A DNA stretch of 56,837 nt, from contig QZKC01000004.1 of the NCBI GenBank assembly GCA_003599425.1, forward strand, positions 1 through 56,837. The letters are read 5' to 3'. A program made the position numbers and the translations under genes. Shown piece after piece: positions 1-7,946 of this stretch. Under the pieces are notes generated by a model. It made no database searches, was not told the origin of the DNA, and saw only the letters and a program-made list of their open reading frames with translations. Numbering within the stretch: the first letter of the stretch is position 1; every line of letters begins with the position of its first letter. The stretch is from Nitrospiraceae bacterium (GTDB lineage: Bacteria > Nitrospirota > Thermodesulfovibrionia > UBA6902).

Positions 1-104
1 CAAAGGTGTCGTATAGAAATCTTCGTCAGCCTCACCTTTGTGCCTTTGCTCCTTTGTCCCTGTGTGCCTTCTATTGGAACAGAGTTCGCTATGAATAATC
101 TGGA
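1..104 (+). repeat. Dispersed 100-bp repeat, copy 1
   Basis: The same sequence, with minor changes, occurs at 8990-9096 and 38556-38656. Shared landmarks are AGGTGTCG, a tract rich in CCTTTGTGCCTTTG, and TTGGAACAGAGTT followed closely by ATGAAT. All three copies lie in the same orientation. This copy lies just past the stop codon of the minus-strand PilZ gene and may start before the window. No coding potential is evident. Confidence 0.8.
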
Positions 105-112
105 CTAAACAG

Positions 113-433
113 CTATTCCACGGATTCTAACAATTTAGTATATTTAAGCGGCGGGGCTATGATCTCCATCCCGATGCTGCTGGTGAAACCATGAGGTGGG
201 GTCAGATACGACCATTTTATTCTGCACGGTAGCGCCTGTTTCTCTCCGGAAGGCGGCTGGAACCTTACTTCAATCGGGGCGCCGACAGTAAACTCCGAAG
301 ACCTTTGAGGCGCTGTTACAGCATATATGCCGTTTTCAGAAAGGTTTTCAATGGTGCAGGCGTAACGTTTGTCTTCCATGATAAGTTCCGCAGGATAGCT
401 TACGATTTTTCGCTTATGCCGCCTCGCTTCCAT
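113..433 (-). CDS. PilZ domain protein (c-di-GMP receptor)
   Basis: A 106-aa single-domain PilZ protein. The N-terminal RRHKR (residues 4-8) matches the RxxxR half of the c-di-GMP site, and NLSENG (30-35) matches the (D/N)xSxxG half; the remainder has the alternating hydrophobic pattern of the PilZ barrel, ending in a GMEI strand. Both ligand motifs are intact, so cyclic di-GMP binding is expected from family knowledge. The protein has no signal peptide or membrane segment and should be a cytosolic effector. It could control export or motility functions; the cellulose-synthase-like enzyme encoded at 9078-10625 lacks its own PilZ domain, so a link in trans is possible but is only inference. 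It stands alone with no operon partner in view. Confidence 0.85.
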   Translation of the reverse strand: MEARRHKRKIVSYPAELIMEDKRYACTIENLSENGIYAVTAPQRSSEFTVGAPIEVRFQPPSGEKQALPCRIKWSYLTPPHGFTSSIGMEIIAPPLKYTKLLESVE

Positions 434-481
434 GTGGTATTCTACTACAATCTGTTAACAAATTTGTTGTGTTATAGCCCT

Positions 482-536
482 GATTATTCATGAAGTTGGA
501 GCCATGCCTGCTTCAAAGAAAAATTCATGAATAATC
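482..536. repeat. Short palindromic element, derivative of the MITE family
   Basis: Perfect 13-bp inverted ends (GATTATTCATGAA at 482-494 and its complement at 524-536) enclose about 29 bp. The ends resemble those of the 170-bp MITE-like elements at 5258, 18995 and 56705, and GGAGC follows the left end as in those copies. It is probably an internally deleted copy. Confidence 0.65.
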
Positions 537-583
537 TGGAATAGAGGTGTTGAAGGCGTCTCTGCCTGTTGTCAGTTGCGGGG

Positions 584-1297
584 TCAATTCAGTTTCTTCA
601 ATAGCTCTTTCCAGTCCTTGACAACAGTATCCTCTTCAGATCCCTCAAAGCTGAATTTTTTCTCTGCATGTTGTGTCCGGGAAAGCGTATCAGGAGAGGC
701 AATTATTGCATATACGGGAATGCCCTCTTCTTCCAGGTTTGCTGTTATGTCAGCATTGCCTGGCGGAAAGACCGGAAATAAAGGGAATTCTTTTTCCTTG
801 AGCCATAAACGCGATCTTTTCATGTCCATTATTCCGGACAGATAAATGATCATGAACTGCTTGCTCAATTGCTTCAATGCTTCTTTCCCTTCCTTGCTGG
901 GTTCAAAAGAAAAGGGGCGCGTGAACAAAATACTTTCGATCTCAATCAGTATCACCTTGTCTTTTTTTCCTGTAACGAGAAGGGTTCCTTCATCAGATGA
1001 AGCGCCTGCAGATATCCGGATCATCTTTACGCCTCTTGCAGATGGAGAATGTCTAATAAATGCGTAGCCGTCGCCTCCGCTTAACGTCCTGCCTATCTGC
1101 TTGCCATCAGCGAAAAACTCAACGATCTTGCCGCCTTCAGGGAAAAGCCTGCCTGTCGTGAACGCTTTTAAAGTCCCTGTCTTTCCAAGTGGCATAGCGG
1201 AATCGTAAAAAACCACTTCTGCTGAAGCGCATGTCGAGAAGACAAAAATAAGGGTGAAAACTATGATCCCTGATAATGGCAATGACCCATGCTTCAA
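584..1297 (-). CDS. Secreted protein with Ig-like N-terminus and HAD-like C-terminus
   Basis: A 237-aa protein with an N-terminal hydrophobic segment ending in CASA-EV, a plausible Sec signal peptide cleaved near residue 26. Residues about 27-110 look like a beta-sandwich domain (alternating strands, GKTGTLKAFTTGR). Residues about 115-237 resemble a HAD/LNS2-type fold: a VILIEIES strand sits where the DxDGT nucleophile loop would be, followed by an IIYLSG strand and an RLWLKEKEFP helix. The catalytic aspartates are missing, so phosphatase activity is unlikely. This reading is a fold guess from pattern. The gene is divergent from ccdA. No specific function can be assigned. Confidence 0.55.
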   Translation of the reverse strand: MKHGSLPLSGIIVFTLIFVFSTCASAEVVFYDSAMPLGKTGTLKAFTTGRLFPEGGKIVEFFADGKQIGRTLSGGDGYAFIRHSPSARGVKMIRISAGASSDEGTLLVTGKKDKVILIEIESILFTRPFSFEPSKEGKEALKQLSKQFMIIYLSGIMDMKRSRLWLKEKEFPLFPVFPPGNADITANLEEEGIPVYAIIASPDTLSRTQHAEKKFSFEGSEEDTVVKDWKELLKKLN

Positions 1298-1412
1298 AAT
1301 TGACTCCGTTCATAAGCATTGTACGACAGATGCTGTAAAAACAAAAGCCTGTATTGGCAATATCAGCAAGAATTCTGTACAATCAAAAGAGTTTCTGAAA
1401 CACTGTTATATT

Positions 1413-2144
1413 ATGTCAAACGTCGGCTACATAGGTGCTTTTCTTGGCGGGGTGCTCTCATTCCTCTCCCCGTGCGTGCTGCCGCTTATTCCATCGTATG
1501 TTTCGTACATCACCGGAGTTTCCTTTGAAGACTTCAAGTCCGGCGACAAGGCGTTCATACGTCGTCTGACCATTATAAATTCATCAGCTTTTGTAGTCGG
1601 CTTTTCCACGATTTTTATCCTGCTTGGCATATCATCATCTTTCATAGGCGCCCTTTTTTCATACTATTACGACCAGATCAGGATCATCGGAGGAGTGATA
1701 ATTATTGTCTTTGGGCTTTATGTGATGGGCATTCTGAAGCTGAACTTTCTTGCGTCAGACAAAAGGGTGCATCTCAAATCAAAACCGCGGGGGATTTTAG
1801 GTTCCCTTGTCGTGGGGCTCACATTCGGCGCGGGATGGACCCCGTGCATAGGGCCGATACTGGGGTCGATCTTGCTGATCGCAGGGACCGCAGGTTCGGC
1901 AATGTACGGCTTTAAGCTCCTGCTCGTATATTCCCTGGGGCTTGCCATCCCCTTCATAACCACAGCGCTTCTCATCAATACATTTCTCAGCCACTTCAAA
2001 GCGATCCAGAAATATATGAGGGCGATAATGATCCTGAGCGGACTGCTGCTCATAGCCTTCGGGATCACGTTGCTTACGGACAATGTCCATCTCCTGTTGA
2101 GCATTGCCCCGGACCTGGGCGTTGAAGAATTGATCAGACGCTGA
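1413..2144 (+). CDS. ccdA: Cytochrome c biogenesis protein CcdA (thiol-disulfide transmembrane carrier)
   Basis: A 243-aa polytopic membrane protein of the CcdA/DsbD-beta family, which carries reducing equivalents from cytoplasmic thioredoxin across the inner membrane for cytochrome c maturation and periplasmic disulfide reduction. The two hallmark cysteines are present: SPCVLPLIPSY near residue 21 and WTPCIGPIL near residue 145. About six hydrophobic segments are visible, with the usual GGVLSFLSPCVLP start. The open frame extends upstream to 1254, but that part runs over the divergent gene and has no family similarity; ATG 1413 gives the expected N-terminus. It could support maturation of multihaem proteins such as the triheme DsrJ encoded at 46168-46566. 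Confidence 0.93.
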   Translation: MSNVGYIGAFLGGVLSFLSPCVLPLIPSYVSYITGVSFEDFKSGDKAFIRRLTIINSSAFVVGFSTIFILLGISSSFIGALFSYYYDQIRIIGGVIIIVFGLYVMGILKLNFLASDKRVHLKSKPRGILGSLVVGLTFGAGWTPCIGPILGSILLIAGTAGSAMYGFKLLLVYSLGLAIPFITTALLINTFLSHFKAIQKYMRAIMILSGLLLIAFGITLLTDNVHLLLSIAPDLGVEELIRR

Positions 2145-2176
2145 CCACTGCTTTATCACTTCTTTACTCTATCTGC

Positions 2177-2182
2177 TAAAAT
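2177..2182 (+). promoter_or_regulatory. -10 box for the UvrA-family gene, probable leaderless start
   Basis: TAAAAT lies seven bases before ATG 2189, and no Shine-Dalgarno sequence separates them. Transcription would begin at or next to the start codon. A clear -35 box is not visible. Confidence 0.4.
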
Positions 2183-2188
2183 ATCTGA

Positions 2189-4885
2189 ATGTCCAGACAT
2201 GAGCTCATAATTGAAGGGGCCAGACAGAATAACCTCCGGAATGTCAGCCTTCGGCTGCCCCATAATACGTTCATCACCATAACCGGAGTATCCGGGTCCG
2301 GCAAGTCTTCTCTTGCATTCGATACGATATTTGCCGAAGGTCAGTGGAGGTTTATTGAATCCCTTTCGACATACGCTCGCCTTTTTCTTGAAAAACTTGA
2401 CAGGCCTGATGTGGACTCAATCCGGAACATACGTCCTGCTATAGCGCTTGAACAGAAAAATCCGGTAAAAACTTCCCGGGCAACGGTAGGTACATCCACT
2501 GAGATATATGATTACCTCAGGCTCCTGTACGCAAAGATTGCCCGGCCGCACTGTCACAAATGCGGGAAGATGTTAAAGGCATGGTCGCCGTCATCGACAG
2601 CGCAGGAACTGATAGACAAATACAGCGGACAAAAGGCAATGATACTTTTTGATTGTGATGACAATGCTGAAGGGCTGCAGAAAAAGGGTTTTCACCGGTA
2701 TCGTGAAAAGGCGGCGACGGGATATGAAGTGATACTGGACAGACTTGTGATAAAAGACGAACCACGGCTTGCTGACTCTCTTGAGACTGCATGGGAGCAT
2801 GGGGGCGGAAACGTCAAAGTGGAAATCGTCCGTGAAGCGCCGGAAAATAACGAGTTGCTCAGATTCAGCAAGGAATTAAAATGCATTGACTGTGGCATTG
2901 AGATCATGACTCCCCAGCCGCTTCTGTTTTCCTTCAACCATCCGCTTGGCGCGTGTCCTGAATGCAAGGGATTCGGGAACAGCCTTGAATATGCTGAAGC
3001 CAGCATTGTCCCGGACAAAGAACTCTCGCTTGAAAAAGGGGCGATCGAACCATGGAGTAAACCGTCCAACAGGTGGTGGTACAGGCAGTTTGCAAAAGCT
3101 GCAAAGGCAAATGGGATCAAGCTGAATGTACCGTATAAAGACCTTCCCGAAGAGACCAGGGAGCTCATCTTTAAGGGTAGTGATGATTTTTATGGAATGA
3201 AAGAGTTCTTTGAATATCTCGAAAGCAGGCGCTACAAACTGCATGTGCGCGTGTTTCTCAGCAGATACAGAAGAGGCGTAACGTGCCGGACTTGCGGTGG
3301 GGGCAGGCTTCGGCCCGAAGCCCTTGCATATACCATCGGGGGGCTGAATATAGCGCAACTGTCAGCTAAGTCAATAACACAGATGGACGAGTATTTCGCA
3401 AGGCTCTCCCTGACAGAGCAGGAGCAGGAGATGTCATCAGAGATACTCAGACAGATCAGGCTCAAGGTCGGTTTCTTCATGCGGGTCGGGATCACCTATC
3501 TCACTCTGAACAGGGAGGCAAAGACGCTTTCAGGGGGTGAATCACAGAGGATAAACCTTGCCAACCAGCTCTCCTCGAAACTGACGGGAACTCTCTATGT
3601 CCTGGATGAACCAACAGTGGGGCTTCATCCAAGGGATGTCAGCAGGATCTCTGACATACTGAAAGAACTTGCAGATGCAGGGAATACTGTAATTGTAGTA
3701 GAGCATGACAAAGCGATCATAGACTTATCGGACTGGATCGTTGAGCTCGGGCCCGGCGGAGGCGGAAACGGAGGGCGGATACTTTTCTCCGGCAGGAGAG
3801 AAGATTTTTTAAGGACTGATACCCTTACCGCGCAGTATATGAATAAAGCAGCAGGGATACCTGTTCCGGTTCTCAGGAGAAAGGGCAGCGGGAAGCGCCT
3901 TTCCATACGGGGTGCGCACGGGAACAACCTCAAGCACATAGACGTCACTGTACCGCTGCAGACACTGACGTGCATAACAGGTGTCTCCGGTTCAGGGAAG
4001 AGCACCATTGTGGAGGATACCATATACAGAGCGCTTGCGCAGTTTTTCAAGATGGAATTTGAAAATCCCCAGCCCTTTGGATCAATAGATGGGCTTGAAC
4101 ATGTGAAAGGGGTCAGGATAATCGATCAGCATCCGATAGGCAAGAGCCCGAGGTCCAATCCAGTAACGTACATAAAGGCGTTCGACCATATCAGAAAGGT
4201 CTTCGCGGAACAACCTCAGTCCAGGACTTTTGGATATGCCCCAGGGCATTTTTCTTTTAATACCGAAGGAGGCCGTTGTCCTGCCTGTCAGGGAGCGGGT
4301 TTTCAGAAATTAGAGATGTACTTCTTTGAAGATCTCTATATCACCTGTGAAGAATGCGGAGGCCGGAGATACAAGCCAGAGATCCTTTCCGTCACGTATA
4401 ACGGGAAAAACATTCATGAGGTCCTTGACCTTACCGTTGATGAGGCAATTGTTTTTTTCAAGAACATCCCTCCTCTGCAAAACAAATTAAGGCTGATGTC
4501 TACAGTGGGGCTTGGATATTTACGGCTTGGTCAGCCTGCGACCACACTTTCCGGAGGCGAGGCACAGCGTCTGAAGATCTGCGAGGAACTCGGCGTGCTC
4601 AGGAGGAGAGATATAATCTACATACTCGATGAACCCACAGTAGGGCTTCATCCCGATGATATCAGAAAACTTCTCGCAGTTTTGAATGAACTTGTGCATG
4701 CGGGCAACACAGTCCTTCTGGTTGAGCACAACCTGGATGTAATAAAGAGCGCTGACTGGGTCATTGATATCGGCCCGGAAGGCGGCGACAAAGGCGGCAG
4801 CATAGTCGCGGAAGGGACGCCTGAGGATATTGCTAAAGTGGAGGAGTCTCATACAGGGAGATTTTTGAGGGAGTATCTTGCTTAG
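2189..4885 (+). CDS. uvrA: UvrA-family excinuclease ABC ATPase
   Basis: An 898-aa tandem ABC ATPase of the UvrA family, which recognises bulky DNA lesions. Walker A motifs GVSGSGKS occur at residues 33-40 and near 600; ABC signatures LSGGES (near 449) and LSGGEA (near 788) precede LDEPTVGLHP Walker B segments. Zinc-finger CxxC pairs are seen as CHKCG, CIDCG and CPECKG, CRTCGGG, CPACQG and CEECGG. It is about 40 residues shorter than typical UvrA, and the region after the first zinc finger lacks the KERKG-like loop that contacts UvrB in E. coli UvrA. It may therefore be a second, UvrA2-like paralogue rather than the main excinuclease subunit. It directly follows ccdA. Confidence 0.9.
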   Translation: MSRHELIIEGARQNNLRNVSLRLPHNTFITITGVSGSGKSSLAFDTIFAEGQWRFIESLSTYARLFLEKLDRPDVDSIRNIRPAIALEQKNPVKTSRATVGTSTEIYDYLRLLYAKIARPHCHKCGKMLKAWSPSSTAQELIDKYSGQKAMILFDCDDNAEGLQKKGFHRYREKAATGYEVILDRLVIKDEPRLADSLETAWEHGGGNVKVEIVREAPENNELLRFSKELKCIDCGIEIMTPQPLLFSFNHPLGACPECKGFGNSLEYAEASIVPDKELSLEKGAIEPWSKPSNRWWYRQFAKAAKANGIKLNVPYKDLPEETRELIFKGSDDFYGMKEFFEYLESRRYKLHVRVFLSRYRRGVTCRTCGGGRLRPEALAYTIGGLNIAQLSAKSITQMDEYFARLSLTEQEQEMSSEILRQIRLKVGFFMRVGITYLTLNREAKTLSGGESQRINLANQLSSKLTGTLYVLDEPTVGLHPRDVSRISDILKELADAGNTVIVVEHDKAIIDLSDWIVELGPGGGGNGGRILFSGRREDFLRTDTLTAQYMNKAAGIPVPVLRRKGSGKRLSIRGAHGNNLKHIDVTVPLQTLTCITGVSGSGKSTIVEDTIYRALAQFFKMEFENPQPFGSIDGLEHVKGVRIIDQHPIGKSPRSNPVTYIKAFDHIRKVFAEQPQSRTFGYAPGHFSFNTEGGRCPACQGAGFQKLEMYFFEDLYITCEECGGRRYKPEILSVTYNGKNIHEVLDLTVDEAIVFFKNIPPLQNKLRLMSTVGLGYLRLGQPATTLSGGEAQRLKICEELGVLRRRDIIYILDEPTVGLHPDDIRKLLAVLNELVHAGNTVLLVEHNLDVIKSADWVIDIGPEGGDKGGSIVAEGTPEDIAKVEESHTGRFLREYLA

Positions 4886-4953
4886 CCCAGAAAAGCAATT
4901 ACACATCAGACAACAGACGCAGACGCCTTCAAACCTCTATAAAGCAACAGATC

Positions 4954-4989
4954 AGTTAAATCCAGGGATCCTGCGATCTGGATTTAACT
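4954..4989. terminator. Strong hairpin after the UvrA-family gene
   Basis: AGTTAAATCCAG (4954-4965) pairs perfectly with CTGGATTTAACT (4978-4989) around a 12-base loop. It lies about 70 bases past the stop codon. No T-run follows, so it may be a 3' mRNA hairpin or a small palindromic repeat instead of a classic terminator. The rest of 4886-5111 shows nothing recognisable. Confidence 0.4.
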
Positions 4990-5111
4990 ATACCGCTCAA
5001 TGCCGAAGACCGGGAGTTTTCAAAGGTGTTGCTGATAGAGTTTTTTCAGGCATCTAAGCCTGTCGTAACATCCTGTCACATGCACTCCTCGCGTCAACTT
5101 TACTCTGTGCC

Positions 5112-5140
5112 TTGACCTCTGTTACATAGCTTTATATAAT
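5112..5140 (+). promoter_or_regulatory. Consensus sigma-70 promoter
   Basis: TTGACC (5112-5117), 17-base spacer, TATAAT (5135-5140). Expected transcription start is near 5147. No start codon with a ribosome-binding site follows closely; a terminator-like hairpin lies about 65-80 bases downstream. Confidence 0.65.
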
Positions 5141-5146
5141 AACCCC

Positions 5147-5236
5147 GGTCATGAGGGACATGGCTTTAGTTTTTCCGGTTAAATCAATTTAGAAAATATT
5201 GACACTATCATCCCTCGTATTGAGGGAATATTTTTT
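5147..5236 (+). ncRNA. Candidate small RNA or attenuated leader
   Basis: The stretch is bounded by a consensus promoter (5112-5140) and a hairpin TCCCTC / GAGGGA (5211-5227) followed by a T-rich tract ending near 5236, giving a predicted transcript of about 90 nt. No plausible small ORF is seen in it. Alternatively it is the leader of the propeller gene at 5476, with the hairpin as an attenuator; the MITE-like element at 5258-5431 now lies between. Confidence 0.4.
5211..5236 (+). terminator. Intrinsic-terminator-like hairpin
   Basis: A six-base-pair stem TCCCTC with GAGGGA around a five-base loop, followed by AATATTTTTT. The stem is short, so termination may be partial. Confidence 0.45.
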
Positions 5237-5257
5237 AACCTGGCTCATTCCAATCTG

Positions 5258-5431
5258 GATTATTCATAAATTTTTTTGGAGCAAGCCATGGTTCGAGAAC
5301 ATCTTGGAAGCAATAGATCATTAAAGTAACAAATCAGTACACATTCAAACAAAATGTTTTTCAAGTTAAGGATGCTTAAGGTATTGCACAATATGTTCTC
5401 TCACCATACTTGCTCCAAATTTATGAATAAT
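5258..5431 (+). mobile_element. MITE-like element, copy 1
   Basis: About 172 bp with imperfect terminal inverted repeats. The left end reads GATTATTCATAAATTT and, after GGAGCAAGCCATGG, GAGAACAT; the right end carries the complement with ATGTTCTC and TTGCTCCAAATTTATGAATAA. Related copies lie at 18995-19162 (same orientation) and from 56705 to the window end (inverted). No transposase gene is inside, as expected for a non-autonomous element. It sits just before the propeller gene. Confidence 0.75.
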
Positions 5432-5475
5432 GAAAGCGAAGGATAAACCAGGTTAACACAAGGAGGGATATGCGC

Positions 5476-7125
5476 ATGAGGGGACATCGCATTTCTTTTG
5501 TTTCAGCAGTATGTTTATTTCTTTATCTTGGTGCCGGCACAGCATCATATGCAAATATGAAAAGTGTTGGCTGGAAGGACGTAAGCAGGGGCATCAGGGA
5601 TTTTGACATCATGAGGGTAATAGTCAGCCCAGACGATCCACAGACAGTATATGCGAGTTCTGTGAACAGTGTTTACAAAACCACTGATGGAGGAGGCGCA
5701 TGGGATGAGATATTATCATTCAGGGGAACAGGAAAGACAGTCGATGCACTTGCAGCTGCAACTTCACAAATTGTTTTTGCCGGAACGAGTGAAGGGCTCT
5801 TCAGAAGCATTGACAGCGGGACAAATTGGGAAAAAATATTTAACGGGATAGGTGATCCTGAGAGTTTGGTAACCTGTATTGCTGTGAACGCACAAAATCC
5901 GGAAGAGATAGTTATTGGCACAGGGTCAGGAATATACCGGACAGAGAATACCGGAAAAGACTGGAGCAGAGGGCACAATATGCCTATCGGAACTCTGGTG
6001 ACATCAGTTGCGATAGATGCGAAAGAACCTCAGACAATGTATGCCGCTGCAGAAAGCGGAGCATACAAAAGCACAGACCGCGGGATCACATGGAAGAGAA
6101 TCTTTGTGGAAAACATCTCTGAGAAAACCGGCAGCACACTTTATGAAGATCGGGAGGATGCAGGAAATGAGGAAAGCAGCGGAGCAAAGGTAACATCCGT
6201 ACTTATCGATCGTTTTGATAATCAGAAGGTATACATTGGCACATCATCAGGCCTTTTTACTTCTGAGGACAGAGGGCTGACATGGAGAAGGGCCGGAGAA
6301 TCAGGCCTGTACGATCGCGACATCAGGCATCTTGTCATGAGCTCCAGGCACACGGACAATATATTTGCAGCGACGGGTAAGGGAGTATTCCGGTACTTAA
6401 AAGATTCCGAAAGCTGGAGCGAGATGAGCAACGGCCTTGTTTCCGCGGGCATAAGGTTTCTGGCAATTTCACATGATATTAAAGACGGGTCTAATGTTCT
6501 TTGGGCTGCAGCAGAAAAAGGAATCTTCAAAACATTCCAGCAGAAACTTGCGTATACTGATATTGGAGAGATTGACGCTCAGCAGGTGCTCTCACAATTT
6601 GATCATGAACCTGCGATCTCGGAGATCAGGAATGCAGCTATAGAATATGCAGAAGTCCAGCCAGAAAAAATACAAACATGGAGAAAGGCAGCGGCAAAGA
6701 AGGCATTACTGCCGGATGTGCGCTTTGAATACCAGAAAAACAAGAGCTGGCAAAAGGGAACCTATTTCTACAGCAACTCAAGTGAGAAATATACAGATGA
6801 TGATGTCACTCTTGACAGGGATAAAGATTGGTCCATATCCCTGACGTGGAATTTGGGAGAGCTTGTCTGGAACGATGACCAGACATCTATTGATTCGAGG
6901 TCCAAACTCATGGTCGAGCTGAGAGATGACATAGTGAATGAAGTCACGCGCCTCTATTTCGAAAGAAGAAAGGTGCAGATAGAGATGCTTCTGCTGCCGG
7001 ATGAGGACATTAAGGAGAGACTGGGCAGGGAACTGAGGCTTCAGGAGTTGACTGCCGGCATTGATGCGCTGACAGATTCTTTTTTGTCAAAGAGACTGGC
7101 TCAGATAAAAAGAGACAGAATATAA
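5476..7125 (+). CDS. Exported seven-bladed Asp-box propeller protein with TolC-like C-terminus
   Basis: About 549 aa with a Sec signal peptide (hydrophobic core ending near TASYA). Seven repeats follow, each with the pattern (V/I/L)(Y/F/W)A-x-T-x-x-G-(L/V/I)(Y/F) and, in most, a S/T-x-D-x-G-x-x-W Asp-box turn (for example KTTDGGGAW, RSIDSGTNW, KSTDRGITW, TSEDRGLTW). This predicts a seven-bladed propeller like sortilin/VPS10 or Ycf48 folds. From about residue 390 the sequence changes to LLPDVRFEYQ, then SLTWNLGELVW, then a long charged helix, resembling part of a TolC-family outer-membrane efflux protein. The ATG at 5470 is only three bases from AGGAGG; ATG 5476, nine bases away, is the better start. 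Function unknown. Confidence 0.75.
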   Translation: MRGHRISFVSAVCLFLYLGAGTASYANMKSVGWKDVSRGIRDFDIMRVIVSPDDPQTVYASSVNSVYKTTDGGGAWDEILSFRGTGKTVDALAAATSQIVFAGTSEGLFRSIDSGTNWEKIFNGIGDPESLVTCIAVNAQNPEEIVIGTGSGIYRTENTGKDWSRGHNMPIGTLVTSVAIDAKEPQTMYAAAESGAYKSTDRGITWKRIFVENISEKTGSTLYEDREDAGNEESSGAKVTSVLIDRFDNQKVYIGTSSGLFTSEDRGLTWRRAGESGLYDRDIRHLVMSSRHTDNIFAATGKGVFRYLKDSESWSEMSNGLVSAGIRFLAISHDIKDGSNVLWAAAEKGIFKTFQQKLAYTDIGEIDAQQVLSQFDHEPAISEIRNAAIEYAEVQPEKIQTWRKAAAKKALLPDVRFEYQKNKSWQKGTYFYSNSSEKYTDDDVTLDRDKDWSISLTWNLGELVWNDDQTSIDSRSKLMVELRDDIVNEVTRLYFERRKVQIEMLLLPDEDIKERLGRELRLQELTAGIDALTDSFLSKRLAQIKRDRI

Positions 7126-7176
7126 TTTAAAAATAAGGAATAAAATACTCTCGAAAAAAAAGTTCGATTAGGGGGG

Positions 7177-7204
7177 TTGACAAAGAATAAAAACGAGTTA
7201 AAAT
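7177..7204 (+). promoter_or_regulatory. Sigma-70 promoter of the structured RNA
   Basis: TTGACA (7177-7182), 16-base spacer, TAAAAT (7199-7204). The predicted start near 7211 falls 13 bases before the first helix of the structured RNA, and no start codon with a ribosome-binding site follows. Confidence 0.6.
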
Positions 7205-7210
7205 AAATTT

Positions 7211-7495
7211 AGGAACACGGCTTGCGATACCCTGGAGCGGAATAAACCGGAGGACCAAGCAAATTGGTAAGGAGTAGGAGTTAGATAGCGGTGAGCAAGC
7301 CTCCATAGTCAGGAGGAAGCCTGAAGCATCTACCGAAGCTCCAAAATAAAAAGAGCTCCAAGGTTTAACGTATCCCAGGGCATCGCTTCAAACTTATAGA
7401 GCCATCTGAAGGCAAGATTGGCAACGCAGCAATACGGTGTGCGTTAATAGAACGTACCAATGTATCAGTTGTCCAAGGAAACTGGCCCGAAGATG
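7211..7495 (+). ncRNA. Structured RNA, HEARO/omega-RNA-like candidate
   Basis: No long ORF, but many nested complementary segments. GCGATACCCTGG (7224-7235) pairs with CCAGGGCATCGC (7375-7386) with one mismatch, closing a 160-nt domain. Inside it are ACCAA/TTGGT, TAGAT/ATCTA enclosing a CCTCC/GGAGG hairpin, and GAGCTCC repeats. Downstream are hairpins GCCATCT/AGATTGGC, AACGCA/TGCGTT and CAGTT/AACTG. The CCCTGG...CCAGGG closing helix and internal AGCGGTGAG and CTACCGAAGC elements recall the HEARO class, now known as guide RNAs of IscB nucleases; that identity is from memory and unverified. No IscB or HNH gene is nearby, so this would be an orphan copy. The 3' end is approximate. Confidence 0.55.
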
Positions 7496-7550
7496 ACTCT
7501 ATATTATTTTGTCAGCACCCTGCTATAACCCTTTTTGTTCTATTAAACGG

Positions 7551-7806
7551 GTGAAGCCGAAAATTCTTCTTGTAACTCCCTGGATTCATGATTTTGCTGC
7601 TGTAAATATATGGTCAAGACCCCTGGGGATGTGTACATGATGCGACGAATGACTTGTCTCGAGCCGGTCATTTAAGACAGGTCGATAAAAAATTGCAGCA
7701 GGAAGAATGCCTTGAAGATATACTTAAGAAATTCGGACTCACACTGGAAAAAATCAATCCGCCGAGGCCATATTATTCACTCGGCTTGTACCAGCACTAT
7801 CCCTAA
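7551..7806 (+). pseudogene. Decayed gene remnant (radical SAM/B12-binding type N-terminus)
   Basis: GTG 7551 opens a frame reading KPKILLVTPWIHDFAAVN then IWSRPLG, typical of the first residues of B12-binding radical SAM proteins, but it stops within 30 codons. A second frame from about 7626 reads HDATNDLSRAGHLRQV and continues to EKINPPRPYYSLGLYQHYP and a stop at 7804-7806. The two pieces look like the ends of one gene joined by a large internal deletion and frameshift. The assignment of the first part is by resemblance only. Confidence 0.45.
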
Positions 7807-7841
7807 AAGACTTTTAGTATGATTACTTATGATTGCTAATC

Positions 7842-7905
7842 TGTCATTCCGGGCTTGACCCGGAATCCAGTTTTTTTCTGGATTCCCGCCTTCGCGGGAA
7901 TGACG
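7842..7905. repeat. Genome-wide palindromic repeat (extragenic)
   Basis: TGTCATTCC-type palindrome with GGAATCCAG, CTGGATTCC and a terminal GCGGGAATGAC half. A related copy lies at 52331-52397. It is placed between the gene remnant and the convergent GH26-like gene, where it could also act as a bidirectional terminator hairpin. Confidence 0.75.
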
Positions 7906-7946
7906 TTTAATTATTCATATATGTGACCCGATTAGTAATCCTCCCT

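Noticed and set aside
7211-7495. Group II intron, RNase P or tmRNA as identity of the structured RNA
   Set aside because: No domain V-like hairpin, no GAGGAAAGUCC-type RNase P core, and no tRNA-like end were found.
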